Shown: one piece after another, positions 18,410 through 25,635 of the stretch
How the letters are laid out: the number at the start of each line of letters is the position of its first letter
Position numbering within the stretch: position 1 is the first letter of the stretch
Assembly (NCBI GenBank): GCA_001661245.1
Contig: KV454017.1
Span: forward strand, 454,321-479,955
Reading direction: 5' to 3'
From: Pachysolen tannophilus NRRL Y-2460
Taxonomy: Eukaryota > Ascomycota > Pichiomycetes > Alaninales > Pachysolenaceae
Length of the DNA: 25,635 nucleotides
The notes under the pieces: generated by a model
What the model saw: only the letters and a program-made list of their open reading frames with translations
What the model was told of the DNA's origin: nothing
Databases searched by the model: none
Position numbers and translations under genes: made by a program

Positions 18410-19888
18410 ATGGGATTTAATTTGAAAGAATTGGCAAGACAAAACATTTTGTCGTTAACGCCGTATCATTGTGCTAGAGATGATTTTACTGAAGGTATAT
18501 TATTAGATGCAAATGAAAATACTCATGGACCAGCATCAATTGATGTGTTGACAGAAGAGGAGAAGAAGTTATCTTTGAATAGGTATCCTGATCCAAACCA
18601 GGTAGTTTTGAAGCAGCAGTTGTGTGATTTTAGAAATCAAGAAGCTTCATTACCTTCTTCAGAGATTAAAGTTATTGATGAATTAAAATTAAAACCAGAA
18701 AATTTATGTCTTGGAGTAGGTTCTGATGAAAGTATTGATGCATTGATTAGAGTTTTCTGTAAACCTGGTAGGGATAAGATGTTAGTTTGTCCTCCAACAT
18801 ACGGTATGTATTCGATTTGTGCAACTGTTAATGATGTTGAAGTTGTTAAATGTCCATTAGAACTTTGTAATTTCCAAATTCAACCAAAATTAATTAAAGA
18901 ATTATTGACAAAAGATCCATTTATTAATTTAATTTATATTACCACTCCTGGGAATCCTACTGCAAAGAAAATTGAATTTGATTTAATTAAGGAACTTTTA
19001 AACAATGAATCTTGGAATGGTGTTGTTATTGCAGATGAAGCCTACATTGATTTTGCTCCAGTTGGTTCTTCGTTGGCACCATTGGTCAATCAATATCCTA
19101 ATTTAGTTGTTTTACAAACTTTATCAAAATCTTTTGGACTAGCTGGTATTAGACTTGGTATTACATTTGCACATGAATCCATTTCAATCTTGTTAAATTC
19201 AATGAAATATCCTTATAATATTTCTAATTTAACATCAGATGTGGCTATTAGATCAACAACATTTGAATCAATTGCTAAGATGAGACAAAATGTTAACTTA
19301 ATTTTAGAAAATAGATCATATGTTGAAAAAAAATTATTGGCTCTTGATGGAATGGGTAAAAATATTGGTGGATTGGATGCAAATTTCTTATTACTTCAAG
19401 TCTTGGATAATAATGGTAAACCATCAAACATTGTAGCACAACTGGTTTATAATAAATTGGCAGTAGAAGAACAGGTTGTTGTGAGATTTAGAGGTAACGA
19501 ATTGGGATGTACAGGATGTTTAAGAATAACTATAGGTACGAAAGAAGAAAATGAAATCTTAATTACTAAATTTAAACAAGTTTTAGAACAAGTTTTATTT
19601 AATGAATCTAAGAGAAAAATTGGTAAAATGGGGAAAACAGAAATAGGTTATTCAGATCAAAGTTATCTTCCTCAAAGCAAAATTGGTAAGACTGAATTTG
19701 GTCATAGTGATGGGAAATTAGGTAAAACTGAACTTGGTAAAACTGAACTCGGTAAAACTGAACTCGGTAAAACTGAGATTGGTAAAACTGAGATTGGCAA
19801 ATCTCAAATTGGTAAAACTGAACTTGGCAAGACTGAGATTGGTAAGACCGAATTCGATAAAACTGATTCGAATCAAAAGGACAAATAA
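18410..19888 (+). CDS. HIS5: HIS5, histidinol-phosphate aminotransferase with GKTE-repeat tail
   Basis: 492 residues. Class-II PLP aminotransferase converting imidazole-acetol phosphate to histidinol phosphate in histidine synthesis. Seen in order: DANENTHGP (substrate end), GVGSDESIDALIR, PPTYGMY, TTPGNPTAKK, ADEAYIDFA and TLSKSFGLAGIRLG with the PLP lysine at residue 240; then VVVRFRGNELGCTGCLRITIGT near the end of the catalytic domain (about residue 385). Saccharomyces His5 stops at about 385 residues. Here an extra tail of about 90 residues (roughly 401-492) is built from GKTE(L/I/F) pentapeptides. The catalytic part looks intact, so activity is expected. The tail has no equivalent I know of in this family. 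Confidence 0.95.
   Translation: MGFNLKELARQNILSLTPYHCARDDFTEGILLDANENTHGPASIDVLTEEEKKLSLNRYPDPNQVVLKQQLCDFRNQEASLPSSEIKVIDELKLKPENLCLGVGSDESIDALIRVFCKPGRDKMLVCPPTYGMYSICATVNDVEVVKCPLELCNFQIQPKLIKELLTKDPFINLIYITTPGNPTAKKIEFDLIKELLNNESWNGVVIADEAYIDFAPVGSSLAPLVNQYPNLVVLQTLSKSFGLAGIRLGITFAHESISILLNSMKYPYNISNLTSDVAIRSTTFESIAKMRQNVNLILENRSYVEKKLLALDGMGKNIGGLDANFLLLQVLDNNGKPSNIVAQLVYNKLAVEEQVVVRFRGNELGCTGCLRITIGTKEENEILITKFKQVLEQVLFNESKRKIGKMGKTEIGYSDQSYLPQSKIGKTEFGHSDGKLGKTELGKTELGKTELGKTEIGKTEIGKSQIGKTELGKTEIGKTEFDKTDSNQKDK
19614..19866 (+). repeat. 15-bp coding minisatellite in HIS5 3' end
   Basis: Units of 15 bp, consensus GGTAAAACTGAACTT, encode Gly-Lys-Thr-Glu-(Leu/Ile/Phe). The densest part (19723-19857) has nine consecutive units; looser copies start at 19614. 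Variation between units is largely at synonymous or Leu/Ile positions (GGT/GGC, AAA/AAG, ACT/ACC, CTT/CTC), and none breaks the frame, which suggests that the peptide is maintained. Confidence 0.9.
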
Positions 19889-20152
19889 GTTCAACACAGC
19901 TACTACATAATTAATATCCATTCATTTTAAAATTTTCGTTAATATATATATTAAATATATTATAAATAGAAGCAATTTAAAGAAAAAAAATTAGCCAAAT
20001 TAAAATTGAATAAACTTTAAATGCAATCGAACTCGAAATTAAAACCTTACCCCAAAAAAAAATCAAAAATAAATTAAACGTTAAATTATCTTTACAGTGC
20101 ATTAATCAGAAAAATGCCAATTGCAATACCAAGAACTAAAAGATCTGCTGTA
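19889..20152. other. Convergent 3' region HIS5 / SurE-like gene
   Basis: A short AT-rich spacer with TA repeats near 19943-19965. On the minus strand, 20154..20092 contains an open stretch (NTADLLVLGIAIGIF and a short end before TAA) in a frame one base off the SurE-like gene. It looks like a hydrophobic C-terminal tail belonging to that gene. Confidence 0.5.
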
Positions 20153-21490
20153 TTATGTTTGATCCATGAGAAATCCATCTGCATTATTTTTAATATCGTT
20201 AGCTTCAAATATTCCATGGTCTTCATCATTATCAATAACATCATCATCACTGCTCGGTTGCAGATTTTCTGATTCTTTTGGATTAAGTATATCTGTCATG
20301 TCAAAAAATGCATCACCACCAGTAGCTTTAAATGCAGTTATCGATATTGAACAACTATCCATTATTGAACGTTCAGTTGGTAAATTACAGAAAAATTTTC
20401 TTTCTTCTAATCTCATTGTATTGAAAGTTTTCTCTTTTAATAAATCATGTGGATCTTGTTGTAATTGTTGTTGAAGTAAATCACAATTTAAATTATCTAT
20501 GCTTAAATCATTATCTACAGAGTAAACTGAATCCAATCTAAACAAATTTGAATCTTCATCCAAATAAACAGTAGGTACAAGACCATAACTTCCAAAAGAA
20601 TTTGTTTGAACAAAATTTGGATTTATACAATCAACTCTACTTGCATCTCCAACTTGTGGGAAATTAATATTCAATCCAACACCACTTGGTAAGATTTTTG
20701 GTTTTATATTCAAATCATCTGATATATCATGTTTTTGATCCAATTCATTAAATTTTTTAAAATTATGTTGATCTATAAATTTTGATCTAGAAGTTTTAAA
20801 ATCATGATATCCAAATTCTGTTGTATGATTTATTGAATAATTTTCTAATAATTTTAATAATTCAACAATTAATTTTGAATAAATTTTAGAAGCTTTTTCA
20901 AATTTAAAAAATTTTGTTAATTTTTTTTCTTCTGTTTGGAAAAATCTATGAGTATCATCAGTGGTACTAATTGAAATTGAAGGTATTCCACGTAAAGAAC
21001 AAAACTTGGCAACGCTAAAGACACCACTAGAATGTTGATCCAATGGACCTATAGTTTGACCTTCTTTTGGACCAGCAATAACTAAATCAATACTTTCATT
21101 TGAATAAAATTGTGGAATAATATAATCTAATCCAAAAATAGTTGCTCCAACAGTACTACCATCTACATACCAAATATTTTTTTCTACTGGATCTTGTCCA
21201 TACATTGGACTTTGATTTTCCTTTACATAATAATCAAATTCTCCAGCAGAAGATACAACAGAAGTTTGTTGATTAATATATACATAACTTCCAATATCAG
21301 ATTGATCTGTCAATGGTGCCACAAGTATAACTTGATGATTATTTTCAATAAGTTTATTGTACAACGTTCTAACATTTGCTGAAACCCATGAATCTTCTGT
21401 TGTGAGGAAAATATTTAATGCCATTGTAGTTGGAAATAGAGTCGCCCATAATAGGACGATCATTGAATTCATAAGCCTCATCATCTGCAT
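20153..21490 (-). CDS. Secreted SurE-fold acid phosphatase/nucleotidase-like protein
   Basis: 445 residues from ATG 21490. A signal peptide is evident (hydrophobic residues about 8-24, ending TTMA before LNIFLTTEDSW). The following domain (25 to about 290) follows the SurE phosphatase pattern: LNIFLTTED (usual ILLTNDD), QVILVAPL, DGSTVGATIFGLDYI (usual GTPTDCV), DLVIAGPKEGQTIG (usual DLVVSGxNxGxNxG), SSGVFSVAKFCSLRGIPSISIS. Fungal relatives include the Yarrowia acid phosphatase PHO2. The metal-binding Asn-Asp-Asp is Thr31-Glu32-Asp33 here, and the conserved Asn of the second motif is Lys142, so catalysis is uncertain. The acidic C-terminus ends at a stop just before a hydrophobic stretch in the next frame, hinting at a lost or mis-sequenced GPI or membrane anchor. 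AACGTG (21744-21749) upstream resembles a Pho4 site. Confidence 0.8.
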   Translation of the reverse strand: MQMMRLMNSMIVLLWATLFPTTMALNIFLTTEDSWVSANVRTLYNKLIENNHQVILVAPLTDQSDIGSYVYINQQTSVVSSAGEFDYYVKENQSPMYGQDPVEKNIWYVDGSTVGATIFGLDYIIPQFYSNESIDLVIAGPKEGQTIGPLDQHSSGVFSVAKFCSLRGIPSISISTTDDTHRFFQTEEKKLTKFFKFEKASKIYSKLIVELLKLLENYSINHTTEFGYHDFKTSRSKFIDQHNFKKFNELDQKHDISDDLNIKPKILPSGVGLNINFPQVGDASRVDCINPNFVQTNSFGSYGLVPTVYLDEDSNLFRLDSVYSVDNDLSIDNLNCDLLQQQLQQDPHDLLKEKTFNTMRLEERKFFCNLPTERSIMDSCSISITAFKATGGDAFFDMTDILNPKESENLQPSSDDDVIDNDEDHGIFEANDIKNNADGFLMDQT

Positions 21491-22564
21491 ATTAACAATA
21501 ACAATAGTGATGATGAAAACAAAACAAAAAAGTAATAAAACCCCTTTCCATTAAAGACTGAACATCTGCTTTCACCGTTTATATATATATAAATATTTAT
21601 ATATACGAAGTATTAATTAAGCTTGTATATTACACCATATAATCCACCCTTTCAAAGAGAGATTTGAATGCATCATACAAAGTCATTGAAAAAATAACGC
21701 TCGAGATGCGTAAAATTATTTAGAAAAAGATGCATAAGAAGAAAACGTGCGTTTTTTTTTAAAAAAGAAAAGAAGGTAAAAAGTAAGCAAAGGTAATCAA
21801 AAATAGATGAAAACTACAGTAACAAGAATTGGCAGAATTGGTATTTTTTCCTCTTTGAACTTTTAGCAGCAACACATGTGTTTTTCTTTTTTTTTTTTTT
21901 TATCTTTAAGTGCACATGGCGAAAAAAAAATGAAAAATTATAATACAATAATATGTGTGTTGTAACGTTATTCCATATCTATATTTTTTTTTGTTTCTAG
22001 AAATCGCTTGGCGCACCGGGTGGAGCGCACTGGGTGGACTATGCGGAGTGGGGACATTCTCTAAAGCCGGACATTAGATATTGGATATTGGACATTAATA
22101 TATATATATATATATAATAAATAATTAGCTAAATTGAAGGACAAATAGATTGGTAAAGAAAAAAAGGTTGATCTATTGATCTTTTGATCGTTTGATTTTA
22201 AATTCAATTAAGTAGCAATGTAGACGTTGTCTGGAAATTAGCTGTTTCGTTAACGCAATCTTACCTTTGGCAATCATACTCGCTTTTCTTATTATTATTA
22301 TTATTATTATTATTAAACAGTAAAAATGAATGCCAAGTAATACCAAGAGTTAAGGCGCTGCTTTAAATGTAGGTAAAAATAAAACCCTTATTTACTTTTA
22401 TTTACTACTAAATATCTAATTTTAGCTTTTTTTTTTTGGGGTATATTATTATCTAACAATAGATTTTTTTATTTTTTGCAGTGCAAGCAAAAAAAATATA
22501 TATATATATATAAAAAAAGGCGAGTAAATAGTGAAAGCCATTGATTGATTATAATAATAATGTT
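21491..22564. other. SurE-like gene upstream region (1.07 kb)
   Basis: No gene was recognised. Contents are a TA-rich segment (21579-21605); AACGTG at 21744-21749 (half-site form of a Pho4 E-box, CACGTT on the other strand); a 12-bp palindrome AACACATGTGTT (21870-21881) with an E-box CACATG; a GC-rich island at 22009-22070 with tandem 14-mers; TA repeats (22099-22116); a TTA repeat (22288-22315); and further TA repeats near 22498-22512. The length suggests a regulated promoter for the minus-strand SurE-like gene. Confidence 0.5.
22011..22038. repeat. Tandem 14-mer in a GC-rich island
   Basis: GCGCACCGGGTGGA (22011-22024) is followed directly by GCGCACTGGGTGGA (22025-22038), one mismatch apart, then by a degenerate third copy (ATGCGGAGTGGGGA). 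Two GGACATTA copies follow at 22068-22100. The block is about 60% GC in DNA that is otherwise near 25% GC. Confidence 0.8.
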
Positions 22565-24086
22565 TCAAGAATATTCGTAATCTATCTTGAGAATATTTGT
22601 TGGCTCTTTTGCGTTTGAGCTAAAATAGGTTTCTGTATTCCATAATAACATTCTTGATATAACACCAGCAAAATATTGAATACTTTCTTCTCTATCTTCT
22701 TGAGTTCTTTCTGTAAAATATGTCAAGATTGGCCAGTCATGGACATGAGCATTATGCTTATCAACTTTTACCTTTCCAAATTTCTTCAAATTAGTAGTTA
22801 GGAAGTCAATTTCAGGTGCTAATAATTCTTCAGCACCATATGAAATAACAATACCAAATTCAGGGAAAGCATTTTTCCACCATTCTTCATCATTACAAAG
22901 CCCTGGACTATGATAACCACAATTTTCTGGATTTTCTGAATTTTCTTCAGAATCAAAATCAAAATCTGGAATATAATTTTTACCCCAATTATTAACTATT
23001 TTCTTGGTCAATATATCGGGACAAATTTCTAATGCATTTTGATGATTTTTCTGAATATTATCAGAAATATTGAATTTTGGAATTGGTGATATTAAAAATG
23101 CAGCTAATGGCTTTGTTAAATTGATATCACTTTCTGTTGCATTTATCATTTCAAAATTTGGTTTTGCTAGAAATAATAAAAGGGATAAAATTAAAGTAGC
23201 ACCAGTAGAATCACCAATAATAATACAATTAGATGTTGGATTTTCTTTCAAGACATAAGACCAACCTTTAACCGTTTCTTCAAGGTGATAAGGATAAACG
23301 CCTTTTGGAATTGGTGTAAAAATTTGTATAAACACAGCTGGATTTTTGAAACCTTGTTCTTGTAAAACTACTAATAAACATTGTAAATATTCAAGATAAA
23401 TATATGGTGAACCCATCATAAACCCACCTCCAGGAACATAATACAACACAAGGTCAAATTCTTGTTTAAACCCATTGCTCTTGGAATAAATCCACATACC
23501 TCTGACGCCGTCATTAGTAGAGTTGGTTGTGTTGGTAGAATTGGTAGAGCCAGTAGATTTGGTAGATTTGGTAGATTTTATAGAATTGTCTGAACCTGTA
23601 TTATTATTATCATTTTTAATATTTTTTTTAAAACCAAAAGTAGTATCACCTAAAGATGCAAAACCTTGAGTATAAACTCTATAATAATAAAAAGCCTTAT
23701 GAATTCTATCATGAAATAAAGCTGTTCCAGTATCACCTGGTTTTAAACTTTTAAGAATTTGTTTAATGGTAATATTTGCAATGTATTCAAAATTACTCGA
23801 TCTTTGATTATACTTTGTCTGCCATTCAAAAGGTTTTAAAAATCTATCCAACACAACATTATAAGGTAACACAAAGACTATAGATCAAAAAGTTAGAAAA
23901 TTTCCATTATTTAAAAAATATTTATCTATCTATCTATCTATTTATCTAACGGCGGTAAAACTAACGTAAATATGTAGAATGTTGGAAAAGAAAACCAAAG
24001 AATTTAAGAAAACCAAATTGAATAATAATCGAGTGACAAAGAATGCATAAGTACACAGCTGTATCGATATAAGTGATCTCAAACAT
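22565..24086 (-). CDS. SAY1-like alpha/beta hydrolase (steryl acetyl hydrolase family), 2 exons
   Basis: Exon 1 is 24086..23966 and exon 2 is 23877..22565, giving 477 residues. The intron 23965..23878 has a GTTAGT donor, a TTCTAAC branch site and an ATAG acceptor. Joining keeps frame (TYL|LFVLPYN) and adds a hydrophobic N-terminus (about residues 10-50), which suits an ER membrane anchor like that of Saccharomyces Say1. Without it no ATG precedes the conserved region. Hormone-sensitive-lipase-type motifs are LYYVPGGGFMMGS (residues about 184-196, usual HGGG), the nucleophile GDSTGA with Ser264, YGAEELLAPEI with the probable acidic residue at about 390, and AHVHDWP with His420. An STK/STN repeat (about 140-162) is a low-complexity insertion. 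Say1 deacetylates sterols; the substrate here is inferred only. Confidence 0.82.
23922..23946. repeat. (TATC)n microsatellite in the SAY1-like intron
   Basis: About six near-perfect tetranucleotide units lie within the intron, between its donor and branch site. Length variation here would change intron length but not the protein. Confidence 0.8.
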
Positions 24087-24775
24087 TTTTTTTTTCTAAT
24101 TTTCTGGCTTTGAAAAAGGTTGAAGGATTTCAAATAAATTAAATAAAAGATGATAAATTTAATAAATAAAGTGCTAACATGAAAAAGGGATAAAAAAAAT
24201 CTAACGGCGGCTAAAGCAAAAAAAAAAATCCTGCACGCATAAAAAAAAAAAAATTTTTTAATTTTTACTTTGGGGATACAAGCCAAAAGAGTCTATATAG
24301 AAACCAAGTCAAAGAGAAAAAAAAAGACAACAACAAATGATAAACAATAAACTTGACATACTAGTTCCATCTTTGTTGGCATACAATTGTGCAAGAAAAA
24401 AAAAAAAAGAAAATTTCATTATTTTTTTTTCTTTATCTTTGTTTTTATCTTGTATTCTACAGTAACAACAACACATAAATACCATTTCTATCATACATAT
24501 CAATTTTTCTAATGGTGCGCACTGTACCCACCGCTGAAACAGCGCAAGATAAATCTTTTTTATTTATTTTTTTTTTTGATGCTTTGAAATCGTTTATGAA
24601 AAGTCCGTCTTCCATCGCCGGCTTAGAGTGCATACATCGAAGCAGCGAAGGTTGCAAACCAAAGAAAAAAGCGACAAAGCGACAAAGCAAAAAAGCAAAA
24701 AAGGGGGTCTCAAAATGTGTTGTACTGCACTACTCTTATAATACTAACTCTAATTAATCTATCGTTCTCATTCTG

Positions 24776-24909
24776 GGTAATATATAAAGACAGAAAGAAA
24801 AAAATTTTTTCTTTGTTTTACTTTTTGCCTATTAAATTACTTAGTATACACTAAAATGGACAATTTCTTACTCATTTCTGCCCAACTGTTTGAGCGTTAT
24901 GAGTTGTGA
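24776..24909 (+). promoter_or_regulatory. TATA box and short ORF, possible leader of a downstream gene
   Basis: TAATATATAAAGA at 24776-24788 is a good TATA box. About 70 bp further on, in a context typical of yeast starts (CTAAAATGG), an ATG at 24856 opens an ORF of 17 codons (MDNFLLISAQLFERYEL, stop TGA at 24907). It could be an upstream ORF of a transcript running off the window, or a first exon; I see no clear donor site. Confidence 0.35.
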
Positions 24910-25118
24910 ATTATTATTTGTAATTTGCGCGTTGCGCGCTGAGCGTTTCCGCTACAAATAAACGTATTCGGTGGTGCTTGTTCGACTAAGGTTTATCTAA
25001 TTAGTAAAAACACATGTTCGTGCATACAACGTACAGATTTAGAGATCCAAAGTAAGTGCGCTTTTCGACTAAAAAAAAAGGGACTCCCAAACATTTATTT
25101 CTACAAACTAATTTGTGT

Positions 25119-25151
25119 AAGATATCTAAAAGCTTAAGCTTTAGATATCTT
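25119..25151. repeat. Near-perfect 33-bp palindrome followed by a T-run
   Basis: AAGATATCTAAAAGCTT (25119-25135) is followed without spacer by AAGCTTTAGATATCTT (25136-25151), its reverse complement apart from one extra A in the left arm. A run of about 18 T follows directly. As RNA this gives a strong stem with a U-tail. Confidence 0.85.
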
Positions 25152-25635
25152 TTTTTTTTTTTTTTTTAGCTTTTTGTTTTGAGGCCATAGATAACTACTA
25201 GTTTTTTTTACTACTTATTATTTCTTCTCACTCTTCTTTTATGAATATGAATTTGGCTGTACTCTAATAGAAATCTAAACTTTTTTTCTCTCTTGTTACA
25301 TCTACTACTTAAGATCGCGCGCGTAAATTTTGAAAAGGAAAATTTTTAAATTTCCCAATTCGTCGATTGTCTCTCTTTTTTTTTTTTTTTTTTCCTGTTA
25401 CAAAAAAGAAGTACAACAACAAATAATAATGTAATTTTGAATCTATATCTATTAATTGATTTGAATTGTTACATAACAGCGGTTAATCAAATTTTTGGAA
25501 TAAAAGAAATTTAATTAATCGGTAATCATAAAGATCCATTCACTCTTTTAGACACTCACTTAAATCTTTTCGTTAAAAGCTTTTTTAATTATTAATTTTT
25601 TATTTTTTAATTTTTTATTTTTTTTTNTTTTTTTT

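Larger units (their letters stand above)
24087..25635. other. Right-end intergenic region (1.55 kb) without a convincing gene
   Basis: It starts as the promoter of the SAY1-like gene, including a second copy of ATCTAACGGCGG at 24199-24210. Open frames at 24512-24757 and on the opposite strand overlap each other and match nothing I know. Further right come a TATA box (24778-24786) with a short ORF (24856-24909), GC-rich spikes (24516-24545, 24925-24945, 25313-25324), a TTCGACTAA repeat (24981 and 25064) and a palindrome with T-run (25119-25168). The sequence ends in T-runs with an N. It may be the long promoter or 5' leader of a gene beyond the window. Confidence 0.45.

Noticed and set aside
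23942-24286. 114-residue Phe-rich minus-strand frame upstream of the SAY1-like gene
   Set aside because: It overlaps the better supported exon 1 in another frame and its residues come from A/T-rich DNA.
24512-24757. 81-residue plus-strand frame (MVRTVPTAETAQDK...) and its overlapping antisense frame
   Set aside because: No recognisable domain, includes a T-run-encoded Phe stretch, and both strands are open over the same bases; not enough to call a gene.
24715-25170. Possible solo LTR (TGTTG start, internal TATA box)
   Set aside because: I saw no matching second end, no target-site duplication, no primer-binding site and no other copy in the window; a gene promoter is the simpler reading.
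1-25635. tRNA genes, rRNA, CRISPR arrays, transposase or reverse transcriptase genes
   Set aside because: I looked for B-box (GGTTCGANTCC) sequences, regular spaced repeats and transposon protein motifs and found none.

Overview
The window is nuclear DNA from a budding yeast of the Saccharomycotina, most likely a Candida-like member of the CUG-Ser clade. Base composition is very AT-rich, and genes are compact and mostly single-exon. The few introns are short, with GTAAGT, GTATGT or GTTAGT donors and TACTAAC- or CTAAC-type branch sites. CUG codons are rare. Where I can align them from memory to Saccharomyces proteins, they fall opposite polar residues (Thr, Cys, Lys, Gln), which favours Ser decoding. 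The sequence starts and ends in homopolymer runs, with an N near the right end, so it may be a whole draft contig.

Left part (1-6.7 kb, all minus strand): a three-exon cyclophilin H-type prolyl isomerase; CAB2 (phosphopantothenate-cysteine ligase, CoA synthesis), which is frame-broken and lacks its 5' end; SAM50 (mitochondrial outer-membrane beta-barrel assembly), which has a tiny first exon and lacks its last strand; and a membrane protein of unknown function with a 19-residue repeat. The SAM50-CAB2 junction looks like a deletion or misassembly that removed the end of one gene and the start of the next.

Middle (6.9-17.9 kb): NMD5 (importin), UTP9 (small-subunit processome) and XPT1 (xanthine phosphoribosyltransferase) run on the plus strand. 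SGM1 (TMF1-like golgin) and MRPS17 (mitochondrial uS17) run on the minus strand, converging on XPT1.

Right part (18.4-25.6 kb): HIS5 (histidinol-phosphate aminotransferase) has an unusual GKTE-repeat tail and diverges from MRPS17. It converges on a secreted SurE-fold phosphatase-like gene with altered metal-binding motifs and a hydrophobic tail one frame away. Next comes a SAY1-like alpha/beta hydrolase whose first, membrane-spanning exon is hidden behind an intron. The last 1.5 kb has no convincing gene but holds a TATA box with a short ORF, GC-rich spikes and a near-perfect palindrome followed by a T-run.

These are unlinked housekeeping functions (nuclear import, ribosome biogenesis, purine salvage, histidine, CoA, mitochondrial biogenesis). 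No operon-like system, mobile element, CRISPR array, tRNA or rRNA was recognised. The items most worth following are the HIS5 tail, the 19-residue repeat protein, the SurE active-site changes and the SAM50/CAB2 lesion.
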